Positions 1-8,165 are shown, counted from the stretch's first letter. The stretch is DNA of 64,000 bases from Pseudomonadota bacterium (GCA_016705325.1 JADIYJ010000027.1:689867-753866), one strand, 5' to 3'. The notes: generated by a model from the sequence alone, not told the origin. Program-made: numbers and translations.

Positions 1-1
1 T

Positions 2-511
2 GTCGAGGACGCGATGCGCGTGCCCGTGCACACGCTTGCAGGCGCGCTGCATGCCGACTTCCGCGTTCCCTCGGTTGACTACCTCAGCCTCCTGCGAGCG
101 ACGAGGGCATTCACGCACGACGAGAGCGAAGTGGTGAAGGCCTTCGAGCGCGCCGTGTTCAACGTGCTGTTCAACAATCGTGACGATCACTGCAAGAACT
201 TTGCGTTTCGTCTCGGTCGCGACCGACGCTGGCGCCTGGCGCCGGGATACGATCTCACGTTCAACGTCGGACCCGGCGGCGAGCATCAAATGGATGTCTG
301 TGGCGAGGCTCGCCGGATTACCCGGGCGCACCTGTTGCAACTCGCAGCAAAAGGCGGCATCAAGCCGCGCGCAGCCGTTGCCTGTCTTGAACGCCTGCTC
401 GGTGAAGTTGCGTCGTTCGAGACGAGGATTCGCGCCCAGCCTGCCCGATTGACTACGATTCGAACGATCATCGATCGCGTTCGGGAAAACCAGGCGGCGC
501 TTCATGATTGA
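2..511 (+). CDS. HipA-family serine/threonine kinase toxin, C-terminal part (5' end outside window)
   Basis: The reading frame is already open at base 2 and ends at TGA 509-511, so only the last ~169 residues are seen. The segment NNRDDHCKNFAF is the HipA catalytic loop (N-x-DDH-x-KN), and APGYDLTFN matches the metal-binding Y-D-L motif after it. HipA kinases phosphorylate a translation-related target such as glutamyl-tRNA synthetase and are held in check by a HipB antitoxin encoded just upstream. The partner would lie left of the window. A 24-bp perfect palindrome follows the stop codon. The N-terminal subdomain cannot be judged here. Confidence 0.8.
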   Translation, partial: VEDAMRVPVHTLAGALHADFRVPSVDYLSLLRATRAFTHDESEVVKAFERAVFNVLFNNRDDHCKNFAFRLGRDRRWRLAPGYDLTFNVGPGGEHQMDVCGEARRITRAHLLQLAAKGGIKPRAAVACLERLLGEVASFETRIRAQPARLTTIRTIIDRVRENQAALHD

Positions 512-513
512 CG

Positions 514-537
514 TTCGTATGACAAGTGTCATACGAA
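514..537. promoter_or_regulatory. 24-bp perfect palindrome after the hipA-like gene
   Basis: TTCGTATGACA, two bases AG, then TGTCATACGAA: an 11-bp perfect inverted repeat starting 3 bp after the hipA-like stop and 110 bp before the TPR gene. The two-base loop is too tight for an ordinary RNA hairpin and there is no T-run. A dimeric repressor operator is therefore more likely than a terminator. The binding protein is unknown. Confidence 0.5.
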
Positions 538-660
538 TGCAGATCGAAATCTCCTTTCCTCCCTGTGATTCCGGCTACCAACGCCAACGCGTGACGGCTG
601 CGCCGCGCCGCACCGCGCCTGTAGTATCGTTAGCCGCACACAAGGAAAATGCGACCGACG

Positions 661-2856
661 ATGACTTCGACAGGAAAGATTAGACACACGATCGCCGGCC
701 TGCTGCTCACGACCCTGCTCGCCCTGGTGGCTGGCTGCGGCGGCGCCGAGGCGCGCAAGGAACGCTACCTCGCCAGGGGCCAGGAGCTCATGGCCGCGCG
801 CAACTACGAGAAGGCGCGGCTCGAGTTCCGCAACGCGATCCAGATTGACCCGAAGGACGCCACGGCGCGCGTGCGCGCAGGCGAAGCGGCGGAGAGGCTC
901 GGCAACTACACCGAAGCGGCGCAGATGTACCAGTCGGCGGTCGCGGCCGACGAGAAGAACGCGCTCGCGCGGGCGCGACTCGGCCGCATGCTCGCGCTGG
1001 CGGGTTTGCCGGATCGCGCGCTCGAAATCATCGCGCCCGCACTCGTGACGGCGCCCGACGACGCCGAACTTCTCACCGTGCGTGCCGCCGCGACCATGCT
1101 CAAGGGCGATCTGGCTGCCGCACGAACCGACGCCGAGCGTGCCGTGCAGCTCGACCCCGCGAGCGAGGAGGCGGTGGCCGTGCTGGCCGCGTTGCTGCGG
1201 CGTGCCGGCGAAGGCCGCGAGGCGGTAGCGCTGGTGAGCAAGGCGGTCGAGGCTGCGCCGAAGTCGGTGGACCTGCGCCTCGTGCTGGCGCAGCTGCTGG
1301 TGGACCAGCAGCGCAACGCGGATGCGCAGCAGCAGCTCGAGGAAATCATCCGCCTCGAGCCCGACAACCTCGTGCATCGCTACCGGCTGGCGCAGCTGCA
1401 CCTGTTCTCGAAGAACGTGGACGGCGCCGAGGCGACGCTGCGCCAGGCGGTGGCAGCCAACCCCGACAGCGTCGAGGCGCAACTCGCGCTGGCGAGCCTG
1501 CTCGCGGCACAGCGTTCGTTCGAGGCGGCTGACAAGGAACTCATCGCCGCCCGCAGGAAAGAGCCCGACAACCTGCCGCTGCTGGTCGGCATCGGCGAGT
1601 TCTACGACCGCGCCGGCCAGCCGGCCAAGGCCGAGACCGTCTACCGCGAGGTCATCGACAAGGACGGCACCGGGCCGCAAGGCCTCACGGCGCGCAACCG
1701 CATCGCGATGGCGCAGCTGCGCGCGCGCAAGCCGGACGACGCGCGCAAGCTGGTCGAGGAAGTGCTCGCCGAGAACCCGCGCGACGCCGATGCGCTGGTG
1801 ATGCGCGCCGATCTTGCGCTCGCCAAGGGTGACACCAACGGTGCCGTCACCGACCTGCGTGCGGTGTTGCGCGACCAGCCGAACTCCGTGCCGATCCGTC
1901 GTGCGCTGGCTCGTGCGCACCTGCAGGCGGGCGACACCGCGCTGGCCGAGGAAGCGTTGCGTGCGGCGGTGCAGGCCAGCCCGCGCGATCTGCTGGCGCG
2001 GCTCGACCTGGCGCAGCTGCTGCTGCAGCAGGGCAAGCCCGAGGCGGCGCTGCCGGTGATCGAACAGCTGGTCAAGGACGAGCCCAACAACGTCGCCGCG
2101 CTCGAGGCGCTGTACCGCGTGCAGGCGGGGGCGAAGGATCTCGAAGCAGCGCTCAAGACCGCCAATGCGATCCAGGCGCTGCAGCCCAAGCTGCCGCTGG
2201 GTTACTACCTTGCGGGCCTGGTGCAGCAGGGGCAGCAGAATTCGGCCGAGGCGTCCGAAAGTTTCTCTGCCGCAGTCGCGCTCGCGCCGACGGATTGGCA
2301 GGCCTACCAGGGCCAGGCCGCCGCGGAACTCGCGCAGGGCAACGTCGACGCGGCGATCTCGGTGTTCCGCCAGGGCATCGCCGCGACTAGGGGTGCCGCG
2401 CCGCTGGTGATCGACCTGGCCACGCTGCTCGAACAGCAGGGACGCCCGGAGGAGGCGATCGCGGAGTACGAGGCGATGCTCGCGGCCAACCCGACCAGCG
2501 AGATCGCCGCGAACAACCTGGCCATGCTGCTCGCCACGTACCGCAAGGACGACAAGAGCCTGGCGCGGGCGGAAGAACTGGCCGGGAGATTTGCGAAGTC
2601 GCCGAACCCCGCGTTCCTCGATACCTGGGGCTGGGTGCTTTACTCGCGCGGCAAGTACGCCGCGGCGGTGCCCGTGCTGGCCGATGCCGTGAAGAAGGCG
2701 CCCGAGGCGCAGGTGCTGCAGTACCACCTCGGCATGGCGCAGTTGCAGGCGGGCGATCGCTCGGCGGCACGCGCGAGTCTCGAGCTCGCGGTCAAGGGTG
2801 ATGCGCGCTACCCGGGTATCGAGGAAGCGCGCGCGGCGCTCGCAAAGCTCAAGTAA
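661..2856 (+). CDS. TPR-repeat lipoprotein, PrsT-like (PEP-CTERM/exosortase-associated type)
   Basis: About 731 residues. The N-terminus is a lipoprotein signal: a short basic stretch, a hydrophobic core (IAGLLLTTLLALVAGC) and the lipobox V-A-G-C. Almost all the rest is back-to-back tetratricopeptide repeats, for example ARNYEKARLEFRNAIQIDP near residue 45, which build a protein-interaction solenoid. Long TPR lipoproteins of this kind (PrsT family, commonly ~900 residues) accompany exosortase/PEP-CTERM systems; the two VPLPA-CTERM proteins immediately downstream support that reading. An in-frame ATG at 649 is the alternative start. It sits very close to AAGGA at 642-646, whereas 661 gives a more normal signal peptide. 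It could also be a generic TPR assembly factor. Confidence 0.75.
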   Translation: MTSTGKIRHTIAGLLLTTLLALVAGCGGAEARKERYLARGQELMAARNYEKARLEFRNAIQIDPKDATARVRAGEAAERLGNYTEAAQMYQSAVAADEKNALARARLGRMLALAGLPDRALEIIAPALVTAPDDAELLTVRAAATMLKGDLAAARTDAERAVQLDPASEEAVAVLAALLRRAGEGREAVALVSKAVEAAPKSVDLRLVLAQLLVDQQRNADAQQQLEEIIRLEPDNLVHRYRLAQLHLFSKNVDGAEATLRQAVAANPDSVEAQLALASLLAAQRSFEAADKELIAARRKEPDNLPLLVGIGEFYDRAGQPAKAETVYREVIDKDGTGPQGLTARNRIAMAQLRARKPDDARKLVEEVLAENPRDADALVMRADLALAKGDTNGAVTDLRAVLRDQPNSVPIRRALARAHLQAGDTALAEEALRAAVQASPRDLLARLDLAQLLLQQGKPEAALPVIEQLVKDEPNNVAALEALYRVQAGAKDLEAALKTANAIQALQPKLPLGYYLAGLVQQGQQNSAEASESFSAAVALAPTDWQAYQGQAAAELAQGNVDAAISVFRQGIAATRGAAPLVIDLATLLEQQGRPEEAIAEYEAMLAANPTSEIAANNLAMLLATYRKDDKSLARAEELAGRFAKSPNPAFLDTWGWVLYSRGKYAAAVPVLADAVKKAPEAQVLQYHLGMAQLQAGDRSAARASLELAVKGDARYPGIEEARAALAKLK

Positions 2857-3106
2857 GGCAGCGCCTGGCCGAGCGGCGGTTGTCGCGCTGCGAGCGATTC
2901 GTGTTTGTCATAATTCAAGTCGGTGTCATACAAAGCGGTGCGTTTTGTCGGTCGTTATTTTCAATGAAATCCCGGTTTTTACGCTCGATGCCCATGGCGC
3001 ATTGCAACTCGTCGTTGTAACGTGACCCACGTCAGAATCCAGGAAGACCCCGCAGAGCCGGGTCGATGACAAAGGTCCGTCGCGACGGACTTGGGGGAGT
3101 TGAAAG

Positions 3107-3703
3107 ATGGAACGTCCTGCCCGAGAAGTTTTTCGCAGCGTGATGGCTGTGACTGCGCTGGCCCTGCTGACGGCGGCTTCAAATGCGATGGCCACGATGG
3201 TTGACGTGTATGCGCAGGCCAACAGCTCATCGGGCGGTGTTGGTGCGGCCTCGCTGACTTTCAGTCCAGGACAGTGGTTCACCGTGACCGTTGATCCCAC
3301 GGATCTATGGAACGCTGGTGCGCTGCCACGCTGGTCGAATGCGGATGGGCTCACCGGCAATCTCTATGCAACAGGGACAGATGACTCGGGTGAGGCGGCC
3401 ACGACTTTGATCGGCCAGAGCTTCGGGACTTATTCGCAAGGCGGGCTGACGGCACCCTACGGCGCACTGGTCGGGCGGATTGGTGCGGGCCCCCTATTCC
3501 TTATCGGTACAAGTTTTTCTGGGCAGACGTTGACGGGCGGTCTGCTCGAACTGTTCTACTTTGACAGCAACAAGGATGACAACTCCGAATTCGTCACCGC
3601 GACGGTGAACGCCGTGCCGCTGCCGGCCGCGGCCTGGCTGTTGCTCTCCGGTCTGGTCGGTTTCGCGGCACTCGGTCGTCGGCGTCCGGCGGTAGCCGCC
3701 TGA
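3107..3703 (+). CDS. Secreted protein with VPLPA-CTERM sorting tail
   Basis: 198 residues. A Sec signal peptide (residues 1-29, ending SNAMA) precedes a small, apparently beta-rich domain that I do not recognise. The C-terminus has the tripartite sorting signal: VPLPAAAWLLLSGLVGF, a membrane segment, and a basic end (GRRRP). VPLPA-CTERM tails are a variant of PEP-CTERM that exosortases (exosortase D type) cleave at the inner membrane before export or surface attachment. No exosortase gene is in this window. GGGGGAG at 3093-3099 is a plausible ribosome binding site. The next gene, 20 bp on, has the same tail, so the two are probably co-transcribed and handled by the same sortase. Confidence 0.75.
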   Translation: MERPAREVFRSVMAVTALALLTAASNAMATMVDVYAQANSSSGGVGAASLTFSPGQWFTVTVDPTDLWNAGALPRWSNADGLTGNLYATGTDDSGEAATTLIGQSFGTYSQGGLTAPYGALVGRIGAGPLFLIGTSFSGQTLTGGLLELFYFDSNKDDNSEFVTATVNAVPLPAAAWLLLSGLVGFAALGRRRPAVAA

Positions 3704-3722
3704 GAACCACTTGGCAAGAACA

Positions 3723-4439
3723 ATGAATAAGTTGACGCGACTTTCTACTCTCGCCGCTTTCGCGGTCGGCCTCGGTCTCGCGGCACCCGCGCAGGCGGCT
3801 CTGGTCTCCATCACCGGTGGTAGCGCCACCGGCAGTCTCCCGTCCGGCAACAGCGTGCTCGGACCGGCCGGCATCACGTTTGCCGGTGGCAGCATCATCA
3901 AGAACGGGACGCTGCGAATCAGCGAAGACGACGTGACGCTCACGCTGTACTTCGTCGGCAGCGAGTCGGGCTGGAACGACCAGATTCGCCTCGGTAACAC
4001 CGCGGGCGCGCCCCTCTACCACACAGAAACTTTCGGTGCGGGCGCTGGCGGTGGGGTCCACAACCCGGAGATTTCAATTGGCTCGGTGACCCAGGACGCC
4101 GGGCGTGCCAACCTCAGGTTCTATTGGACCAACCCGAATCCGGACAAGCTTCTCGTCAAGAACGGTTACTCGCCACCCCTGATCAGCGGCCAGGGTCGCG
4201 CCAGCCTGGCATTCGCCTACTTGAACGAATTGGATCAGATCGTGAAGGATCCGACCAACCGAATCCTGGTTCTGCTTGACGATGCCTTCGGGCATCACCC
4301 CGATCGCGACTACGACGACGGCGTCTGGATCCTGCAGGCCTCGACGCCGGTGCCGCTGCCGGCGGCGGCGTGGCTGCTGCTCTCGGGTCTCGTCGGGTTT
4401 GGCGCCGTCGCGCGACGTCGCAAGACTGCGACCGGCTGA
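3723..4439 (+). CDS. Secreted protein with VPLPA-CTERM sorting tail
   Basis: 238 residues from ATG 3723; a TTG at 3711 is in frame but less likely. The signal peptide ends LAAPAQA (about residue 25). The middle domain (ITGGSATGSLPSGN...) resembles no family I can name. It contains a DDAFGHHPDRDYDDG patch rich in Asp, which might bind a metal; that is only a guess. The C-terminal VPLPAAAWLLLSGLVGF plus RRRK tail is nearly identical to that of the preceding gene while the middle domains differ, as expected for unrelated cargo sharing one sorting signal. A strong terminator lies 63 bp downstream. Confidence 0.75.
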   Translation: MNKLTRLSTLAAFAVGLGLAAPAQAALVSITGGSATGSLPSGNSVLGPAGITFAGGSIIKNGTLRISEDDVTLTLYFVGSESGWNDQIRLGNTAGAPLYHTETFGAGAGGGVHNPEISIGSVTQDAGRANLRFYWTNPNPDKLLVKNGYSPPLISGQGRASLAFAYLNELDQIVKDPTNRILVLLDDAFGHHPDRDYDDGVWILQASTPVPLPAAAWLLLSGLVGFGAVARRRKTATG

Positions 4440-4448
4440 TTCCCGCGA

Positions 4449-4491
4449 AATAGGTGAGCGTCCCCTATTAGATAGGTGAGCGTCCCCTATC
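4449..4491. repeat. Two tandem 21-bp hairpin repeats, 22-bp period, with compensated stem pair
   Basis: Copy 1 (4449-4469) has arms AATAGG and CCTATT; copy 2 (4471-4491) has arms GATAGG and CCTATC. Both share the core TGAGCGTCC. The outermost pair changes from A-T to G-C on both arms, which suggests the stem itself is maintained. The pair lies between the last VPLPA-CTERM gene and its terminator. A REP-like element or a protein-binding pair are both possible. Confidence 0.6.
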
Positions 4492-4501
4492 TAGCGCAAC
4501 T

Positions 4502-4529
4502 CAGAAACCCCGCCTCCGCGGGGTTTCTG
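4502..4529 (+). terminator. Strong hairpin terminator after the VPLPA-CTERM pair
   Basis: CAGAAACCCCGC, loop CTCC, GCGGGGTTTCTG: a perfect 12-bp stem. Its internal TTT on the 3' arm follows GCGGGG, the usual form of a rho-independent terminator. It ends the 3107-4439 operon. Confidence 0.8.
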
Positions 4530-4640
4530 CATTTGGTGGGGCGTTATTCCGCACCCAGACAGGACCCGGTCAAGGCAACAATTTATTGGGTCTGCAAACC
4601 CGGCACGGGTCGATTGCGTTGCCGGCCAGGATGAGGCCAA

Positions 4641-4669
4641 TTGTCATATATATCTTTAAAAGATATACT
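4641..4669 (+). promoter_or_regulatory. Promoter with a 19-bp palindromic operator, TumE-like/antitoxin locus
   Basis: TTGTCA (4641-4646) and TATACT (4664-4669) are separated by 17 bp, a near-consensus sigma-70 promoter. Lying across the spacer and -10 is TATATCTTT-A-AAAGATATA (4649-4667), a perfect 9-1-9 palindrome. A protein bound there would block RNA polymerase, the usual autoregulation of a toxin-antitoxin operon. The first ATG (4675) is only 5 bases past the -10, so the first message would be leaderless or nearly so. Confidence 0.65.
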
Positions 4670-4674
4670 TCAAC

Positions 4675-4886
4675 ATGATCGATGAGGCGATGCAGCGTCT
4701 GCTGGCCTACGATCGCCGTCGCTATTGGCTGGTCAACCGCTGGAGTGTTCGATTCCGGGTGGCGCAGGTGGTGCCGACCGCTCATCGACCGCACCGCATC
4801 AAATACTCCTTTACGACACGGAAGACGTTGATATCGAAGAGTTCGATGCGGAGGATCCAGACGATGGTTCGCAAGTCGCTCGCTGA
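4675..4886 (+). pseudogene. TumE-family (DUF6516) toxin, internally deleted and out of frame
   Basis: The frame from ATG 4675 gives the characteristic N-terminus LLAYDRRRYWLVNRWSVRFR followed by RPHRIKYSFT. It then falls out of the family pattern. The acidic C-terminus typical of this type (EDVDIEEFDAEDPDDG) appears in another frame from about 4803 and ends at TGA 4884-4886. About 75 residues between these halves, including the family's core, are missing. The tail overlaps the start of the intact antitoxin gene by 23 bp, the normal overlap for such pairs. Family assignment rests on recall of related proteins, so it is moderately certain; that the gene is broken is clear if the assignment holds. 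Confidence 0.6.
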
Positions 4887-5220
4887 ATTGCGCGAAGAAA
4901 TGCGCGGTGTGGCCCGGGGCGAACGGACCCCTGCGCCACTGCCGGCAGCGCCACTACTGGCTTCTCTCACCCCGGAAGCGATCGAATTGATGGGTGCACT
5001 ATTACGTGAGCACCCGAAAAATGTGCGCGAACTTGCTGCGCTGACTGGACGCGTCCAGCCCAATATCTCGCGCTCCCTGCAGTTGCTCGCGCGGCATGGC
5101 CTGGTTCGCCTGGTGCGAGATGGGCGAGACGTGCGGCCGGAACCCATCGCTGCCGAGGTCAGGGTGGATTTCGCAACCGGCACCTACGAAATCGATCCCG
5201 CAATCCAGGGCGAGCAATAG
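4864..5220 (+). CDS. Winged-helix antitoxin/regulator (MarR-like) of the TumE-type module
   Basis: 118 residues from ATG 4864, preceded by GGAGG at 4850-4854. The segment ALTGRVQPNISRSLQLLARHGLVRLV (residues ~60-85) is a helix-turn-helix plus wing of the MarR/HVO_A0114 kind, and VRDGRDVRPEPIAAE forms the wing strand. Proteins of this type are encoded directly after TumE-like toxins and probably both neutralise the toxin and repress the operon. The palindrome in the 4641 promoter is the obvious candidate site. Here the toxin is deleted, so the regulator is orphaned. The earlier in-frame ATG at 4675 would simply fuse it to toxin debris. Confidence 0.7.
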   Translation: MVRKSLAELREEMRGVARGERTPAPLPAAPLLASLTPEAIELMGALLREHPKNVRELAALTGRVQPNISRSLQLLARHGLVRLVRDGRDVRPEPIAAEVRVDFATGTYEIDPAIQGEQ

Positions 5221-5283
5221 AACGCAAAGTTCATCAGCGCCTGGCTGGCGACGCAAGGAACCGATCGAGTCGAGCCGTCGAGA

Positions 5284-5475
5284 TCAGGCCGCGCGCTTCC
5301 CGCGCGTCGCGTCGTGCTGCGACCGCTCCTGCACCTGGTCCCGGAGGAAACCGTTCGCCGGTTTCCACTCGACCGATTCCAGCTTGCGGCGCAGCGCCTC
5401 GCTCTCGTCAGCGTCGACGAGGCGGGCCTTCGTGGGCACCTTGAGGCTCGGGCTACCGAACAAGCTGAAAATCAT
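5284..5475 (-). CDS. Possible small protein, unrecognised
   Basis: A 63-residue frame beginning MIFSLFGSP, with the charged middle VDADESEALRRKLES and a basic end. Composition (balanced charge, no low-complexity runs) is more protein-like than the shadow frames around it, and nothing else explains this 400-bp interval. I do not recognise a family and see no clear ribosome binding site. It may be a remnant. Confidence 0.3.
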   Translation of the reverse strand: MIFSLFGSPSLKVPTKARLVDADESEALRRKLESVEWKPANGFLRDQVQERSQHDATRGKRAA

Positions 5476-5622
5476 CCGACCGTCTCCGTGGTGAATTGGG
5501 CGATGTGTGAATCATGTCACACAGTGGGCACGCGTTTGGGTGGTTGGCGACATAAGCGCCGCGGAATTTTCCCGAACTGGATCACGGACTTTTCCCGCTT
5601 GCCGCGAAAGACTGCTCGCGCC

Positions 5623-5901
5623 ATGGGTTCCGCAAAGTACGCCTCTGTAACGATTGTCGCTGCACGCGAATGCTGTTCGGCCGTGCAGGAGCTGGCGGGT
5701 GAAAAGATACTTGCCGCCAAGGCCCCCAGGCTGCCGTTGGCCGACTGCACTTCGCCGACCCAGTGCCAGTGCCATTTCAAGAAGACCTCCGACCGGCGCG
5801 ATGGCGACGATGATCGACGGTACCACCTGCGCAATGAAACCCAATCCATCTGGTACGAAGGGCCGCAGCGACGGAAGTCGACCGACCGTCGTGAGGACTG
5901 A
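5623..5901 (+). CDS. Conserved small protein with DRR repeats
   Basis: 92 residues from ATG 5623. It carries APRLPLADC (residues ~40-48), a C-x-C pair (CQC), and then the arginine-rich motifs DRRDGDDDRR and RRKSTDRR. This arrangement (APxLPLxxC, CxC, hxDRRxGxDRR) recurs in a family of small uncharacterised gammaproteobacterial proteins, so the gene is probably real. Function is unknown; the paired cysteines and basic tail could suggest metal or nucleic-acid binding, which is inference. Longer N-terminal extensions in the same frame are possible, but none has a better start. Confidence 0.55.
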   Translation: MGSAKYASVTIVAARECCSAVQELAGEKILAAKAPRLPLADCTSPTQCQCHFKKTSDRRDGDDDRRYHLRNETQSIWYEGPQRRKSTDRRED

Positions 5902-5989
5902 CTGACAGCCTGTTCAGTGGTGCGGCCGGATGGTAGTCAGGCCGCATAGTCACGCTTGACGTTAATCACGCGCGGCGTCATTACACCGT

Positions 5990-6023
5990 ATGATCCGGTC
6001 GTTCCGGTGCATCGACACTGAAG
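5990..6023 (+). pseudogene. higB: higB N-terminal remnant, left half of a higB'-'higA fusion
   Basis: ATG 5990 reads MIRSFRCIDTEA, the start of a HigB-type mRNA interferase, and is cut by the IS element at 6024. After removing the IS (6024-8165) and one copy of its 5-bp target duplication TGAAG, the frame continues without a break into the HigA sequence at 8171 (T-E-A-L-A-K-E-I-G). The pre-insertion locus was therefore a deletion fusion of the toxin start to the antitoxin body, lacking the toxin's catalytic part. Confidence 0.65.
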
Positions 6024-6192
6024 CCCGAGTTTGACAGTTGCGAGGCACATGGAGGGGTGCGGTTGAGGTCGAGGTGTATGCAGAACAAGCACTTACGCGC
6101 GACCGAGGCGCGTTTCGAGCGTAAACGCCTAGATACATGGATAGCTGCTTTCGGTCTTCCTTCATAGTGAAGAACCGAGTACCATTGCGCAC

Positions 6193-7883
6193 ATGTACTT
6201 GCGCGAATCGCGGCAGAAGCGCGCCGACGGGTCGGTCCTGACCCACCTGCAGCTCGCCGAGAACCTCTGGGATCCCGCGAAGAAGCGCGCGCAGGTCAGG
6301 ATCCTCTACAACTGCGGCCGTGCCGATGATCCGGCGAGCACCGAGCGCCTGCGGCGCCTCGCGCGCAGCATCCTGCGCCGCTGCGCGCCCGAGGAGATCG
6401 TGGCCGAGAACCCGGCGTGGCAGGTGGTGAACGCCTGGCCCTACGGCGATCTGTACGTGCTCGAGCAACTGTGGCGACGACTCGGGATCGGCGCGGTCAT
6501 CGACGAGGTGTGCGGTGGGCGCAAGTTCGACTTCGATGTCGAGCGGGCGCTGTTTGCGATGGTGGCGAACCGGGCGTGTGCGCCGTCCTCGAAGCTCTAC
6601 TGCTACGAGCAGTGGCTGCGGGAAGAGGTGCACCTGGAAGGCGGCGCCGGGCTCGAGCTGCAGCACCTGTACCGGGCGATGGACTTTCTCGAGGCGAACA
6701 AGGAGGCGATCGAGAAGGCGCTCTACTTCCGCATGGCGGATCTGCTGAACCTCGATGTCGAGCTCGTCTTCTACGACACGACCTCGCTGCACTTCGAGAT
6801 CGACGAGGAGGATCGCGGCGTCGGGGATCACGATGAGGTGCACGGCAGCGTGGCGGCGGGCCACAAGAGCTACCGCGCGCTCAGGAAGCGCGGCCACTCG
6901 AAGAACGGTCGCTTCGATGCGCCGCAGATCGTGGTTGGGCTCGCCGTCACCCGCGACGGCTTCCCGGTGCGCCACTGGATCTTCCCCGGCAACACCGTCG
7001 ACGTCACCACCGTCGAGCGGGTGAAGAGCGACCTGCAGGGCTGGCAGTTGAGCCGCTGCGTGTTCGTGGGCGATGCCGGGATGGTGTCGAAGGCCAACCT
7101 CGAGACCCTCGCGCGGCGGCGGCAAGTACATCCTGTGCATGCCGATCCACCGTGGCGGGGAGGTCGCGCAGCAGGTCGTCACCCGGCCCGGTCGTTACCA
7201 GAAGGTGGCCGAGAACCTCGAGGTCAAGGAAGTCACGGTCGGTGACGGTGAGCGCCGCCGCCGCTACGTCGTCTGCTACAACCCGGAGGAAGCGGCGCGC
7301 CAGCAGCAGCACCGCGAGCAGGTCCTCAAGGAGCTGCAGGCGGAGATCGAGGGCTTGCGAGCCCAGCGCGGCGCCTCACACAGCAAGCGGGTCTGCGCGC
7401 TGCGCGCCTCGGGCCGCTACGGCCGCTATGTGCGCCTCACGCGCGGCGATGCCCCGCGCATCAATCAGGCGGCGGTCGCCACGGCGGCGCGCCTCGATGG
7501 CAAGTTCGTCGTGCACAGCAACGACGACACGCTCACCGCCGCCGACCTCGCGCTCGGCTACAAGCAGCTGCAGCGGGTGGAGATCGCGTGGCGCTCGCTC
7601 AAGAGCGGGCTGGAAGCTGCGGCCGGTGTTCCACTGGGCCCCGCATCGCATCCACGCCCACGTCGCCCTCACGGTCCTCGCACTGCTGCTCGAGCGCGTC
7701 GCCGAGCAGGCCTGTGGCGACACCTGGCGCAACATCAAGGACGATCTGCGGCGCATCAAGCTGGCTCAATTGTTGAGCCCGAACGGCACCGTCTGGCAGA
7801 TCACCGAGCCGGCCCCGGGCGCGCTCAAGCGTCTGAAATCCCTCAAGATCCAGAAACCCCCGCCGATCCTCCACCTGGCCTGA
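6193..7883 (+). pseudogene. IS1634-like transposase, two frameshifts
   Basis: ATG 6193 opens a DDE transposase of the IS4/IS1634 supergroup: VFYDTTSLHFEI near residue 190 carries the first catalytic Asp, VFVGDAGMVSKANL near 290 the second, and the C-terminal RVEIAWRSLKSGL the Glu region. The frame breaks near 7120 in a GGCGGCGGC run and again near 7610. Read across the breaks it ends at TGA 7881-7883, about 563 residues, normal for the family. As written it cannot make a full enzyme. Frame errors in the assembly are an alternative, since the protein is otherwise well preserved. Confidence 0.8.
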
Positions 7884-8164
7884 GCGCCTAGATACACGGC
7901 CTGTCCGCCGGTCACGCGCAAGTCGTTGTCGCGTCAGCGGAAATCGCCCCCGTGTATCCAGGTGCTGTCAAAGTCGGGTCTGGCAGATCACCGAGCCGGC
8001 CCCGGGCGCGCTCAAGCGTCTGAAATCCCTCAAGATCCAGAAACCCCCGCCGATCCTCCACCTGGCCTGAGCGCCTAGATACACGGCCTGTCCGCCGGTC
8101 ACGCGCAAGTCGTTGTCGCGTCAGCGGAAATCGCCCCCGTGTATCCAGGTGCTGTCAAAGTCGG
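7791..8164. repeat. 187-bp exact tandem duplication of the IS right end
   Basis: 7791-7977 and 7978-8164 are identical as read. The unit covers the last ~31 codons of the transposase, its stop, and the right terminal inverted repeat. The second copy abuts the TGAAG target duplication. Confidence 0.85.
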
Positions 8165-8165
8165 G

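Larger units (their letters stand above)
6024..8165 (+). mobile_element. IS1634-like insertion sequence with duplicated right end
   Basis: Left end CCCGAGTTTGACAG (6024-6037) pairs with right end CTGTCAAAGTCGGG (8152-8165); one mismatch in 14. A TGAAG target duplication flanks it (6019-6023 and 8166-8170). The transposase fills most of it. A 187-bp segment holding the transposase tail and the right terminal repeat is present twice in tandem (7791-7977 and 7978-8164), so a first right end also occurs at 7965-7978. Without the duplication the element would be 1955 bp. Confidence 0.8.

Noticed and set aside
529..2727. 732-codon open frame on the minus strand opposite the TPR gene
   Set aside because: It is rich in Arg, His, Leu and Gly with no motifs, the usual antisense shadow of an Ala/Glu-rich high-GC gene; the plus strand has a lipoprotein signal and regular TPRs.
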